DNA of 64,000 bases from Actinokineospora terrae (GCF_900111175.1 NZ_FOGI01000003.1:223086-287085); one strand, 5' to 3'. Counted from the stretch's first letter, positions 27,107 to 36,158 are shown. The notes: generated by a model from the sequence alone, not told the origin. Numbers and translations are program-made.

Positions 27107-28125
27107 CCCTCGATGCCGTACTGCGGGTAGACCGCGCTGGGTTGGACCTACCGTTGACCGTTGCGCCAGGCGAGGTTGTCGTGGTGCTGGGGCCTAATGG
27201 TGCCGGTAAGACAACCGCCCTGCGTGCGCTCGCGGGGCTGCTCCCGTTGCAAGACGGTCACATCCGGCTTGACGGGCGGGTGTGGGATGAGCCGCCGCGG
27301 ACGTTCGTGCAGCCGCAGCAGCGTCAGGTCGGGGTGGTGTTCCAGGACTATCTCCTGTTCCAGCACATGTCCGCCCTGGAGAACGTCGCTTTTGGACTCC
27401 GGGCGCGGGGGACGCCGCGGGACACCGCGCGGACGCGGGCCAGGACGTGGCTGGATGCCGTGGGGATCGGGGACCAGGCGCGGAAGCGGCCCGGCGCGCT
27501 GTCCGGCGGTCAGGCCCAGCGGGTGGCGTTGGCGCGGGCGTTGGCGACCGAACCGGCGGTGCTGCTGCTCGACGAGCCGCTCGCCGCCCTGGACGCGGCG
27601 ACCCGGCTGAAGGTGCGCGCGGAACTGGGCCGCCACCTGCGTGACTTCCCCGGGTGCACGGTCCTGGTGACCCACGACCCGGTGGACGCGATGGCCCTGG
27701 GCGATCGCCTGGTTGTCATCGAGGACGGCCAGGTAACGCAAACGGGCGTCCCTCGCGAGGTAGCGCGGCATCCGCGCACGCCTTACATCGCAGACCTGGT
27801 TGGCCTCAACCTGTTGCGCGGTAACGCCAACGGCTCCGTGGTCACTCTCGATGTCGGTATCGCCCTCACCACAGTCGACGCCAACACCGGCGGCATCTAC
27901 GTCGCCTGTCCCCCTTCGGCGATCTCCCTGCACCACGTGCAGTCCAGCGCGCCCAACACGTGGAAGACGAGCGTGGTCGGAGTGGAGCAGCACGCCCACA
28001 CCACTCGTATCCACCTAGAGGGCGGTATCTCCGCTGACCTTGCCCCGGCAACCATGGCCGATCTGGACCTCAGCGTGCCTCTATGGGCAACGGTCGCCCC
28101 GGAGAGTCTTCAGACGTACAAGTGA
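27103..28125 (+). CDS. modC: Molybdate ABC transporter ATPase
   Basis: A 340-residue ATPase with Walker A GPNGAGKTT, signature LSGGQAQR, Walker B LLLDEPLAALD and switch His in VTHDPVD. The C-terminal 90 residues form a TOBE-like region that in ModC proteins binds oxyanion. I start it at ATG 27103, in the ATGA overlap with modB, rather than the GTG four codons earlier. ModABC is therefore a compact translationally coupled importer supplying molybdenum cofactor enzymes. Confidence 0.95.
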   Translation: MTLDAVLRVDRAGLDLPLTVAPGEVVVVLGPNGAGKTTALRALAGLLPLQDGHIRLDGRVWDEPPRTFVQPQQRQVGVVFQDYLLFQHMSALENVAFGLRARGTPRDTARTRARTWLDAVGIGDQARKRPGALSGGQAQRVALARALATEPAVLLLDEPLAALDAATRLKVRAELGRHLRDFPGCTVLVTHDPVDAMALGDRLVVIEDGQVTQTGVPREVARHPRTPYIADLVGLNLLRGNANGSVVTLDVGIALTTVDANTGGIYVACPPSAISLHHVQSSAPNTWKTSVVGVEQHAHTTRIHLEGGISADLAPATMADLDLSVPLWATVAPESLQTYK

Positions 28126-28162
28126 GTCGCCTATCCGGACGCGGCACGGCAAGATCCCGCGC

Positions 28163-28918
28163 GTGGGTAAGAGTCCGTATGCACAGGATGGCTACCGGTT
28201 CCGCTTCGACTGGGGTCTGTCGGGAGCCCGAGAGATCGCGGAAGCGGGGTGGGTGGTCGCGGTCGTTGACGTGCTGTCATTCACCACAACCCTGACGGTC
28301 GCGGTAGACGCGTGCGTCGAGGTCTTCCCCTATCGATGGCGGGACGAGTCGGCGGTGGAGTTCGCGAACGAGCACGACGCCGTACTGGCCGTGGGACGTT
28401 CACAACCGGGCAAGGTGAGTCTATCGCCGGGAACCGTGCGAAACGCTGACGGTCTACGCCGCCTGGTGTTGCCCTCACCTAACGGTGCCACCATCTCGCA
28501 CGCGATGCAGGGACACACCGTCATCGGGGTGTCCCTGCGCAACGCCACCGCCGCAGCAGCGTGGACAGCTGAGCGCCTACGCAGCGGCGAGGCCGAGGGG
28601 GTCGCGGTAGTTGCCGCTGGCGAACACTGGCGCGAGAGCGGGACGCTACGGCCGGGTGCAGAGGATCTGTGGGGCGCGGGTGCCTACCTGGCAGCCCTCG
28701 ACACCTACGCGTTAGGGATGCCCTCTCCCGAGGCACGACTGGCCGCGGCGGCGTACCGCGATGTGGCCAGTGATCTGACACCCCAGTTGCGCGCCTGTGC
28801 GAGCGGCCAGGAGCTCATCGGACTCGGGTTCGGCGAGGACGTCGAGATCGCCGCGGAGTTCGACAGCAGCACCTCAGTCCCGGTGCTGGTCGGTCCACGT
28901 TTCCGGCAGTCGAGGTAG
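28163..28918 (+). CDS. ComB-like (2-phosphosulfolactate phosphatase family) protein
   Basis: A 251-residue protein with VVDVLSFTTT near the N-terminus, LPSPNGATIS in the middle and a VAAGEHW segment, which match the ComB family. In methanogens ComB dephosphorylates 2-phosphosulfolactate in coenzyme M synthesis. Actinobacteria lack that pathway, so the activity here is unknown and a different phosphate ester is likely. It begins 37 bp after modC on the same strand; a functional link to molybdate is not implied. A TTA codon lies at 28712-28714. Its 3' end overlaps the convergent histidine kinase by 45 bp. Confidence 0.82.
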   Translation: MGKSPYAQDGYRFRFDWGLSGAREIAEAGWVVAVVDVLSFTTTLTVAVDACVEVFPYRWRDESAVEFANEHDAVLAVGRSQPGKVSLSPGTVRNADGLRRLVLPSPNGATISHAMQGHTVIGVSLRNATAAAAWTAERLRSGEAEGVAVVAAGEHWRESGTLRPGAEDLWGAGAYLAALDTYALGMPSPEARLAAAAYRDVASDLTPQLRACASGQELIGLGFGEDVEIAAEFDSSTSVPVLVGPRFRQSR

Positions 28919-30325
28919 CTCTACCGAGAACGTTGTCCCCTTACCAAGCTCTGACTCCACCGCGACCGAGCCGCCGTGGGCGGAAACAACCGCGTCCACG
29001 ATCGCCAGCCCCAGGCCCGTACCGCCGCTCTCCTGCGTTCGTGACGGGTCTGCCCGGTAGAAGCGCTCGAACACCCGCTGCATCTCCGCTGGCGTAAGAC
29101 CAGGACCCTCGTCGCTGACCTCCAACGCCGCTCTTGGCCCGATCAACCGAACCCGCACCTCGATAGCGCCCTCGGTATGGCGCAGGGCGTTGCCGACCAG
29201 GTTCGACGCGACCTGCCGCAGTCGCTGGGTGTCGCCCAGCACCGCCGCCTGCTCACCGCCGATGTCCAGCTTCAGCGAGATAGACCTACCGGGCGCGACC
29301 ACCCTGGCCTCGTGGACAGCGTCAACAGCGATGACAGCCAAATCGGCAGGCGCTAGCTCCAACGGGCGCTGACGATCCAGGCTCGCCAACAACAACAGGT
29401 CTGCCACCAGCGCGCTCATCCGTTCGGCCTGCCCCTCGATCCGGGCCATGACCTCACCGACGTCCGCAGCGGCACCCTGCCGGTACAGCTCCGCGTAGCC
29501 ACGGATAGAGGTAAGAGGCGTGCGCAGCTCATGGCTGGCATCGGCGACGAACCGGCGCATCCGCCCCTCGGACACCCGCGCCGCCTCTTCCGACCGGGCA
29601 CGCGCGTGGAAGGCCTGCTCGATCTGGCCGAGCATGCCGTTCAGCGACACCGCCAGCCGCCCGACCTCACTGCCCGGGCGCCGCACGGGCACCCGGCGCG
29701 ACAGATCACCGGCCGCGATGACCTCCGCCGTGGACTCGACCTCCTCCAGCGGGCGCAAACTGCCCCGCACCAGCGCGTACCCGGTGCCCGCGAGCAGCAC
29801 CAACGCGCCGAGGCTGATCAGCAGGAAGGTCCGCCGTAGGTCGTCGACGGCGGTGTCGACATCGGCCTGGCTGGCGGCGACCACCACCTCGTCCGCCCCT
29901 ACGGGCCGGACCAGCACCCGCCACCGCGGCGTCGAGTCGCCCACCGAGTCCACGGTCACGTAGGTGCCCGACGGGACCGTGCCGAACGCGGGCAGCGCGG
30001 GCCGCGGGCCGCTGTCGCGCCGCGGTGTCAGGTCGAGTGCCTGGCCGTCCGCGTGGAGCAGCACCACGATCTCCTGCTGCGCCCATGCCTGGCCCCTGTT
30101 CGCGCGCGCGGGCTCGAAACCAGTGAGCAGTTGCCGTTGGGCCAACCCGCTCATCCGGTCGAGCCGGGTGTCGACCTGGCCGAGCAGGTAGTCCTGCATC
30201 ACCTGCGAGCCGATCGCCCACGTGCCAAGCAGGCCAGCCGCGGTGAGCACGACGATAACCAGCACTAGATGGACGCGTAGCGGCAACCGCCCGAAGGCGG
30301 CCTTAACCCGCGACAAGCCGCTCAC
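28874..30325 (-). CDS. Sensor histidine kinase, HAMP-HisKA-HATPase type
   Basis: A 483-residue kinase. Transmembrane helix 1 (about 14-35) and helix 2 (about 165-185) flank an extracellular sensor domain, followed by a HAMP domain, the acceptor helix with His in DASHELRTPL, and an ATPase domain with NALRHT, DEGPGLTP and GTGLGLAIV. I set the start at GTG 30325, which overlaps the regulator stop (GTGA); the longer upstream frame runs through the regulator gene. It is the last gene of a six-gene minus-strand operon with an efflux system, so it probably senses the exported compound or envelope damage. Confidence 0.93.
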   Translation of the reverse strand: MSGLSRVKAAFGRLPLRVHLVLVIVVLTAAGLLGTWAIGSQVMQDYLLGQVDTRLDRMSGLAQRQLLTGFEPARANRGQAWAQQEIVVLLHADGQALDLTPRRDSGPRPALPAFGTVPSGTYVTVDSVGDSTPRWRVLVRPVGADEVVVAASQADVDTAVDDLRRTFLLISLGALVLLAGTGYALVRGSLRPLEEVESTAEVIAAGDLSRRVPVRRPGSEVGRLAVSLNGMLGQIEQAFHARARSEEAARVSEGRMRRFVADASHELRTPLTSIRGYAELYRQGAAADVGEVMARIEGQAERMSALVADLLLLASLDRQRPLELAPADLAVIAVDAVHEARVVAPGRSISLKLDIGGEQAAVLGDTQRLRQVASNLVGNALRHTEGAIEVRVRLIGPRAALEVSDEGPGLTPAEMQRVFERFYRADPSRTQESGGTGLGLAIVDAVVSAHGGSVAVESELGKGTTFSVELPRLPETWTDQHRD

Positions 30326-31005
30326 GGAGACCGCAGCACATAGCCGAACCCGCGCACAGTGTGGATAAGACGGGTCTCGCCATCGTCGACCTTGCGGCGC
30401 AGGTAGGAGATGTAGGACTCGACAACGCCTGCCTCGCCGTTGAAGTCGTAGTTCCACACCTGGTCGAGGATCTGCGCTTTCGACACCACCCGACCAGCGT
30501 TGCGCAGCAGGTAGTGCAAGAGCTTGAACTCGGTCGGCGACAGCTCCACCGCGCGACCCGCTTTGCGCACGGTGTGGCTGTCGACCTCCAACTCCAGGTC
30601 ACCCACTGTCAGCCGCTCGGGCTCACCGCCCGCGGGCCGGGTACGGCGCAAGATAGCGGCGACCCGGGCGATGACCTCTTCCAGGCTGAACGGCTTGGTG
30701 ACGTAGTCGTCGCCGCCGATGGTCAGGCCCGTGACCTTGTCCTGGTTGGCGTCGCGCGCGGTCAGGAACAGCACGGGCACGCCGTGCCCGCCCGCGCGCA
30801 GCCGCCGCAGCACGTCGAACCCGTCCCGGTCGGGCAGCATCACGTCCAGCACCAGCAGGTCCGGGCGCAGCCGCTCGGCCTGGCGCAGCGCGTCGGCACC
30901 GGTCGCGGCGGTGGCCACGGTGAACCCGGCGAAGCGCAGGCTGGTCGCCAGCAGGTCCCGGATGCCGTCGTCGTCCTCGACGACCAGCAGCGACGCCGGG
31001 CTCAC
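30322..31005 (-). CDS. Response regulator, OmpR/PhoB family
   Basis: A 227-residue regulator with an N-terminal receiver (EDDDGI acidic pair, Asp in LVLDVMLPDRDG, Lys in VTKPFSLEE) and a C-terminal winged helix (LSPTEFKLLHYLLRN, VVESYISYLRRKVD, HTVRGFGYVLR). It overlaps its kinase downstream by GTGA and the membrane-anchored protein upstream by 4 bp. It likely autoregulates this operon, which includes the MacAB-like transporter. Confidence 0.95.
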   Translation of the reverse strand: MSPASLLVVEDDDGIRDLLATSLRFAGFTVATAATGADALRQAERLRPDLLVLDVMLPDRDGFDVLRRLRAGGHGVPVLFLTARDANQDKVTGLTIGGDDYVTKPFSLEEVIARVAAILRRTRPAGGEPERLTVGDLELEVDSHTVRKAGRAVELSPTEFKLLHYLLRNAGRVVSKAQILDQVWNYDFNGEAGVVESYISYLRRKVDDGETRLIHTVRGFGYVLRSP

Positions 31006-31529
31006 CCCGCCGCCTGCCTGCGGGTCAGCGACCGCGCGGTCACCGACCCGTCCGCGGCCTGCTGGCCGAGCACCACGACCGTGTCGCCCGCGGCCAGGTC
31101 GGCGAGCTTGCCCGCGCTGACCAGGTCGACCGTCGTGGAGTCCGATGTGGACACCTTGACGAGCCTACCGTCCTGGGTCTTGACGTACACGGTGGAACCC
31201 TCGACGTGGTCGATCGTGCCGGTGGTCCCTCCCCGACCCTGTCCCGGCTGACCGCCTTGGCCACCTTGTCCGGGTTGCCCGCCCTGGCCGCCACCGAAGC
31301 CGCCATAACCACCCGCGCCCCTACCCCCGGCAGCGGGCGCCGCGGTCGTAGTGGTCGACGCGAGGGCCTTGTGCGCCAGTGCCCCACCACCGAACGCGAG
31401 CACTACGAGCACGGCGACCGCGAGACCGATGGTGACCTTGCTGATCCCCTTACCCGCCGCGCGCAACTCCTTGTCGATGTCACCGCCGACCGGTTGGGCC
31501 AACAGCGGGTCTTGGTCTGGTGTGGTCAC
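31002..31529 (-). CDS. Membrane-anchored Gly-rich protein with OB-like (DUF5666-type) domain
   Basis: A 175-residue protein with a short cytoplasmic N-terminus, one transmembrane segment (VTIGLAVAVLVVLAFGGGAL), a flexible GGQGGQPGQG-type linker, and a C-terminal beta domain (GTIDHVEGSTVYVKTQDG ... DTVVVLGQ) like DUF5666. GTG start behind AGGGGAA. It lies between the transporter genes and the two-component genes and overlaps the regulator. I infer an extracytoplasmic accessory or signal-transfer domain linking transporter and kinase; there is no direct evidence. Confidence 0.8.
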   Translation of the reverse strand: MTTPDQDPLLAQPVGGDIDKELRAAGKGISKVTIGLAVAVLVVLAFGGGALAHKALASTTTTAAPAAGGRGAGGYGGFGGGQGGQPGQGGQGGQPGQGRGGTTGTIDHVEGSTVYVKTQDGRLVKVSTSDSTTVDLVSAGKLADLAAGDTVVVLGQQAADGSVTARSLTRRQAAG

Positions 31530-31537
31530 GGTTTCCC

Positions 31538-32737
31538 CTATTCGTGTCGCAGAGCTTCGATGGGACGGAGGCGAGCGGCGCGGCTCGCCGGGTAGCTGCC
31601 GAAGAAGAGGCCGATCAGCGCGGACACGGCGAACGCGAGCAGCACCGACGACGGCACGATGACCGGGGTGATGCCCGCGATGGTGAACCGCGCGCCGATG
31701 AACCCGGCCGCCACACCGAGCAGGCCGCCGAAGAGGCTGAGCATGGTCGCCTCCAGCAGGAACTGCCCGAGGATGGCGCCCCGGCGGGCGCCGACGGCCT
31801 TGCGGATGCCGATCTCGCGGATCCGCTCGGTGACGGTGACCAGCATGATGTTGGTGACGCCGATCCCGCCGACCAGCAGCGAGATGGCCGCGACCGAGGC
31901 CAGCAGCACGGTGAAGGTGTCGGTGGTCGCGGTGCGGGCGGTGAGCAGCTGCTCCTGGCTGAGCACGCGGTAGTCGGCCGTCGCACCGAAGCCGATCTTG
32001 TGGCGGCCGTCCAGGATGGTCGTGACCTGGGCCTGGGCCGCGCTGATGGTGTCGGCGCTGGTGGCCTGCACGACGATCTGGGACAGGCTGCCGTACCCGG
32101 TGAGCGCGTTCTGCACGGTGCTCAGCGGCGCCACGGCGGTGTCGTCTGCGTCCTGCAGGCCGCTGGAGCCCTTGGTGGCCAGCACGCCCACGACGGTGAA
32201 CGGGATGTTGTTGACCAGGACGGCCTGGCCGACCGGGCTGGACGACGGGAACAGCTGCGTGGCCACGGTCGCGCCGATGACCACGACCTTGCGGCCCTGG
32301 GCCAGGTCGTCGGCGGTGAACAGCGCGCCCTGGGCCACCGCGCTGTTGGTGGTCGAGAAGTAGGCCGGGTCGGTGCCGATGAACTGGGAGATGCTGTAGC
32401 TGACGTCGGCGTGCGCGGCGGTCGCCGAGGTCGAGGCCACCGGGGACGCCGACTTCACCGCGGGCGCCTCGACCGGGTCGGCGAGCGCCTTGGCGTCGGC
32501 GGTGGTCAGCGGCTTGGTCGACGAGCCCGCCTGGGCGCGCTGCGGCGAGATCGTGAGCACGTTGGTGCCCAGTCCGGCGATGCTCTGCTGCACCGACTGG
32601 GAAGCGCCGTTGCCGACCGCGATCAGCAGGATCACCGAGGCGACGCCGATCATGATGCCGAGCGTGGTCAGCGATGACCGCAGCTTGTTCGCGGTCACCC
32701 CGCGCACCGCGAAGGCCAGTACCTCGGTGAACCTCAC
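31538..32737 (-). CDS. MacB-type ABC transporter permease (FtsX-like)
   Basis: A 399-residue permease: an N-terminal helix (LRSSLTTLGIMIGVASVILLIAVG), a large extracytoplasmic MacB-PCD domain (about 45-270), then three C-terminal helices in an FtsX domain (ILLVTVTERIREIGIRKAVGARR). The ATPase is a separate gene, unlike E. coli MacB. Its GTG start overlaps the ATPase stop. MacB-type machines couple ATP hydrolysis to extrusion of antibiotics, peptides or lipids with a MacA-like adaptor, which is present here. Confidence 0.93.
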   Translation of the reverse strand: MRFTEVLAFAVRGVTANKLRSSLTTLGIMIGVASVILLIAVGNGASQSVQQSIAGLGTNVLTISPQRAQAGSSTKPLTTADAKALADPVEAPAVKSASPVASTSATAAHADVSYSISQFIGTDPAYFSTTNSAVAQGALFTADDLAQGRKVVVIGATVATQLFPSSSPVGQAVLVNNIPFTVVGVLATKGSSGLQDADDTAVAPLSTVQNALTGYGSLSQIVVQATSADTISAAQAQVTTILDGRHKIGFGATADYRVLSQEQLLTARTATTDTFTVLLASVAAISLLVGGIGVTNIMLVTVTERIREIGIRKAVGARRGAILGQFLLEATMLSLFGGLLGVAAGFIGARFTIAGITPVIVPSSVLLAFAVSALIGLFFGSYPASRAARLRPIEALRHE

Positions 32738-33420
32738 GCGGGCACCCCCTGCGCGATGTGGCCGTCGACGACCCGGACCACGCGGTGCGCGTGCGCGGCG
32801 ACGTCGTCCTCGTGGGTGATCAGGACGACGGTGCGGCCGCTGGCGTTGAGCGCGTCGAGGATGCCCATGACGTCCTGGCTGCTGCGGGTGTCGAGGTTGC
32901 CGGTCGGCTCGTCGGCCAGCACGATCGCGGGGGCGGTGACCAGCGCGCGGGCGATCGCGACGCGCTGCTGCTGCCCGCCGGAGAGCTCGTTGGGCCGGTG
33001 GTGGGCGCGGTCGTCCAGGCCGACCAGCCGCAGCGCCGCCATCGCCCTGGCCCGGCGCTCGGCCCGGCGCACACCCGCGTAGACCAGCGGCAGTTCGACG
33101 TTGGCCAGCGCGGAGGTGCGCGGGATCAGGTTGAACGACTGGAACACGAACCCGATCTTGCGGTTGCGCAGGATCCCCAGCTGGGCCTCGCCGAACTCGA
33201 CGGTGTCGATGCCGTCGAGCAGGTACCGACCGGAGGTGGGCACGTCGAGGCAGCCGAGGATGTTGAGCAAGGTGGACTTACCGGAGCCCGAGGCGCCCAT
33301 GATGGCGAGGTAGTCCCCACGCGCGACGGTGAGATCGAGGCCTCTTAGCGCGTGTACGGCTGTGTCTCCGGTGCCGTAGGTCTTGCGCAGGTCTCGGACC
33401 TCGATGACTGGCGCGGTCAC
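32734..33420 (-). CDS. MacB/LolD-type ABC transporter ATPase
   Basis: A 228-residue ATPase with Walker A GASGSGKST, signature LSGGQQQR, Walker B VLADEPTGNLD and His in ITHEDD, all typical of the MacB/LolD/FtsE family. GTG start overlapping the adaptor stop by 4 bp, and its stop overlapping the permease start. It energises the permease encoded next. Confidence 0.95.
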   Translation of the reverse strand: MTAPVIEVRDLRKTYGTGDTAVHALRGLDLTVARGDYLAIMGASGSGKSTLLNILGCLDVPTSGRYLLDGIDTVEFGEAQLGILRNRKIGFVFQSFNLIPRTSALANVELPLVYAGVRRAERRARAMAALRLVGLDDRAHHRPNELSGGQQQRVAIARALVTAPAIVLADEPTGNLDTRSSQDVMGILDALNASGRTVVLITHEDDVAAHAHRVVRVVDGHIAQGVPA

Positions 33421-34535
33421 CGGCCTGGCCCGGTTCCACCAGTACCGCCGGGCCTTGCGCCGCCGAAGCCACCTGTGCCACCTAGGCCGCCCGCGTTGCG
33501 GTTGTTGTTGTTCTGGGTGCTTGTGGCTACCTGCGGCAGGAGGACCTGCTCGTTCGCGGCAAGCCCAGAGGTGACCTCGACGTAGGTGTCGCCCTTGACG
33601 CCGAGTTCAACGGTGCGGCGGGTCTCTTGTCCGTTCACCACGACAGTGACCGAACTGGCGTTGCCCACCGTTTGCACTGCCGCCGAAGGTACGGCCAGCA
33701 CGTTCGTCGCGCTCGCGACCGTGACGGTGACGCTGGCGGACTGGCCCGGCTTGAGGTTGGCGGGCGGGCTGGTCAGGGCGAGCGTGGTGCCGTACTGGAC
33801 GACGTTGTTGGCGGTGGTGGGCAACAGGTCGATCGCCGCCACCGCCGCCTGGATGGGCTGGTTGGGCAGCGCGTTGACGGTAACGGTCGCCGTTTGCCCT
33901 GCCTTGAGCTTGCTGACGTCGCTCTCGGCCACGTCCGCGTGCAGGGTGAGGTTCTTCAGGTCCGTGATGACGAAGTCACCGGTCGCTGTAGTCCCCGTCG
34001 ATGACCCACCCGATCCCGACTTACCGCCGACGGTGACGTTGACCGACGTGATGGTGCCGTCTCCCGGCGCGGCCAGCGTCATGTCCGCCAACGCGGCCTT
34101 GGCCTTGTCCCGGTTCAGGACGGCCTGGGTGACCTGGTTGTCGAGCTGGTCGGTGTCCTTGCCCTCCGCCTCGGCGGTGTCCCGGCTGTCGACGGCCTGC
34201 GCGAGGCTGTTCTGCGCGATCGACAGCTCCAGCTTCGCCTCGGTGGTGTCGAGCGTGCCCAGGGTCTGCCCCTTGGTCACCACATCCCCCACCTTGACAC
34301 TCACCGTCGCCACCGTCCCGGACGCCCCGAACGACGCCGTCCCGGTATACCCAGCCTCAACGGTCCCCGACGCGGTCACCGTCTCCGTCACATCCCGCGC
34401 CGCAACCTCAGCCGTCCGCGCCGTAGCAGCCGCCGCCTGCTCGGTCCCGGAGTCGAAGAACAGGAAGTACCCGCCGACCCCCACACCGACCAACACCACG
34501 ACCAACAGCCCATTGACGAGCCACCCACGTCTCAT
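33417..34535 (-). CDS. Periplasmic-adaptor-like (HlyD/MacA) membrane fusion protein
   Basis: A 372-residue protein with one N-terminal transmembrane helix (residues about 7-28), a biotinyl-lipoyl-like half (ASGTVATVSVKVGDVVTKGQTL), a helical hairpin (about 100-140), the second lipoyl half and a beta-barrel, then a low-complexity tail of Asn and Gly. In a Gram-positive it acts at the outer face of the membrane with the MacB-like permease. It is the first gene of the six-gene minus-strand operon; GAGGA precedes the ATG. The NNNNRNAGG and GGTGG tail resembles the linker in the DUF5666-type protein of the same operon. Confidence 0.92.
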   Translation of the reverse strand: MRRGWLVNGLLVVVLVGVGVGGYFLFFDSGTEQAAAATARTAEVAARDVTETVTASGTVEAGYTGTASFGASGTVATVSVKVGDVVTKGQTLGTLDTTEAKLELSIAQNSLAQAVDSRDTAEAEGKDTDQLDNQVTQAVLNRDKAKAALADMTLAAPGDGTITSVNVTVGGKSGSGGSSTGTTATGDFVITDLKNLTLHADVAESDVSKLKAGQTATVTVNALPNQPIQAAVAAIDLLPTTANNVVQYGTTLALTSPPANLKPGQSASVTVTVASATNVLAVPSAAVQTVGNASSVTVVVNGQETRRTVELGVKGDTYVEVTSGLAANEQVLLPQVATSTQNNNNRNAGGLGGTGGFGGARPGGTGGTGPGR

Positions 34536-34649
34536 GGCCGGTTATCCTCGACACCAACCCTGTGCCCCACCTGCGCGAAAGCCGGCAGTTCCCTGTGAAC
34601 ACCGATCGGCCCCCCACGCGAACGTGAGGGGCTGGGGCCTGAGGGCAGG

Positions 34650-35204
34650 TCAGGCCAACATCAGCTTCGTCACCAACGGGGTCAGCGCCGCCACGGCCGC
34701 GACCACCAGGACGAACACGAGCCACGGCCGACGCGCGCGGAACTCCGGGGGACGGTGCAGCTCACCGCGCGCCCGACCGCTGTCCAGCGCCTCTTGCAAC
34801 TGCGCACCGACACCACTACCGACATCCGCGTACCGGCGGGACAACCTGGCCAACCACCACACCCGGTCAAACTCCCAGCGCAGCGACTCCCCATCCCCCG
34901 TGGCCACCAGAAAAGCGTTGCCCCGCACATCAATCCTGGTGATCTCCGACCACCGGAGCGCCCGCACCCGCACCGCCCACACCACCGTGAGCCCGCCCTC
35001 GCCCCACAACAACCGCGGCCGCAACCCCGACCGCCAGATCACCTCACACGCCCCAGCAGCAACTACAACGGCGATCGGGATCGCGGGCAACCCGGCTCCC
35101 CACTCGAGCACCAGGTAGCTGGGTACCAACGCGGACAACACACACAGGACCGCCAGGGCGAACCAGTTGATCGGTCGACTGCCGCTGCGGAACTCAGCAG
35201 GCAT
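34650..35204 (-). CDS. PH-domain-like integral membrane protein
   Basis: A 184-residue protein: two N-terminal hydrophobic segments (about 10-55), a beta-rich PH-like part (RLLWGEGGLTVVWAVRVRALRWSEITRIDVRG), and a C-terminal transmembrane helix. ATG 35204 is preferred for its GGGGAGG site; the frame extends to an ATG at 35231. Such proteins are common in actinobacteria and of unknown function. It stands alone between the efflux operon and the XRE regulator. Confidence 0.8.
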   Translation of the reverse strand: MPAEFRSGSRPINWFALAVLCVLSALVPSYLVLEWGAGLPAIPIAVVVAAGACEVIWRSGLRPRLLWGEGGLTVVWAVRVRALRWSEITRIDVRGNAFLVATGDGESLRWEFDRVWWLARLSRRYADVGSGVGAQLQEALDSGRARGELHRPPEFRARRPWLVFVLVVAAVAALTPLVTKLMLA

Positions 35205-35333
35205 CCACGCCTCCCCGCGACGTCGTGACATAGAACCCCGCCAGGTTCAAGATCTACGCTACCGTGCCGTCGAGCCTAACTAGGCACTCCTACCCCCGCG
35301 CATTTAAGAGGTACCCGTACAGCCTCGGCGCTC

Positions 35334-36158
35334 TTATCGGCAGCCGGCCATCTGGTAGCGGTAGGCGGTGGTGGCGAGGAAGGTGTTGGTTTCGTGCGGG
35401 GATAGGGAGAGGGTGCGGATGGATTCGGCGTCTTTGCGGTAGGGGGAGACGTCGGTGGGGTTGTGTAGCCAGAGGGTGGAGAATCTTGTTTCCACGAAGG
35501 CGACTGGGCCTATTGGGGTTGAGTCGACGATGGTGAAGGGGCCCTCTAGGCCTGGGTGCCAGCCTTGGCCGGAGGGGGTTATCCGTAGCTCTATGTGTGG
35601 GCGGCGGGAGAGGGCCAAGAGGTGTTGGAGTTGTTCGGCGGCCGCGGTGGTGCCGCCGATGTGTTGGTGTAGGGCGGGCATTCCGATCAGGGCGGTCAGG
35701 CGGGTGGGGTTGGGGCCCGTGATGACCTGTTGACGTCGTAGTGCGTGTTGGACCTCGGCTTCGGTGCGGTGCGTGGACCTAAGAACCGCAGGTGTCTGCA
35801 AGAGTTCGGGCAAGACCAAGGGCGAGACTTGCAGAATGCTGGTCGCGTCGCGTTCGTACTCCACATAGGCCTCTGCCTGTTGGCGGCGTTCGGCGTCGGT
35901 GGTAGCGAGCCACTGCGGATCACCCACCCGGTAGGCGAGGGTCATCAGTTCGTCGTGGCGCGCGCCGTCGACACCGAAGGCGGTCAGCATGCGGGACACC
36001 AGTTCCGGCTTGGGGATCCGGATGCCGTTCTCGTAGCGGGACAGGCTGGGGACGTCGCGGTTGAGCGACAGCGCGGCCTCGCGCAGCGACAGGTCGGCCG
36101 CTTCCCGGCTGCGGCGCAGCACGCGTCCCAACGCGACCGCTTTCGGTGTCCTCGGCAT
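35334..36158 (-). CDS. XRE-family regulator with DUF5753 domain
   Basis: A 274-residue protein with an N-terminal helix-turn-helix (LSLREAALSLNRDVPSLSRYENGIRIP) and the long C-terminal DUF5753 domain, typical of the abundant Scr1-type regulators of actinomycetes. ATG 36158 has a GGGGAGAG site. These regulators usually pair with a small DUF397 protein; here the divergent neighbour (36317) is not recognisably DUF397. The 158-bp divergent region presumably holds its operator; no clear palindrome was recognised. Confidence 0.9.
   Translation of the reverse strand: MPRTPKAVALGRVLRRSREAADLSLREAALSLNRDVPSLSRYENGIRIPKPELVSRMLTAFGVDGARHDELMTLAYRVGDPQWLATTDAERRQQAEAYVEYERDATSILQVSPLVLPELLQTPAVLRSTHRTEAEVQHALRRQQVITGPNPTRLTALIGMPALHQHIGGTTAAAEQLQHLLALSRRPHIELRITPSGQGWHPGLEGPFTIVDSTPIGPVAFVETRFSTLWLHNPTDVSPYRKDAESIRTLSLSPHETNTFLATTAYRYQMAGCR

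Noticed and set aside
31002..31529. Anti-sigma factor next to the two-component system
   Set aside because: It has one transmembrane helix but no sigma gene nearby and its extracytoplasmic part is OB-like, not a ZAS domain.
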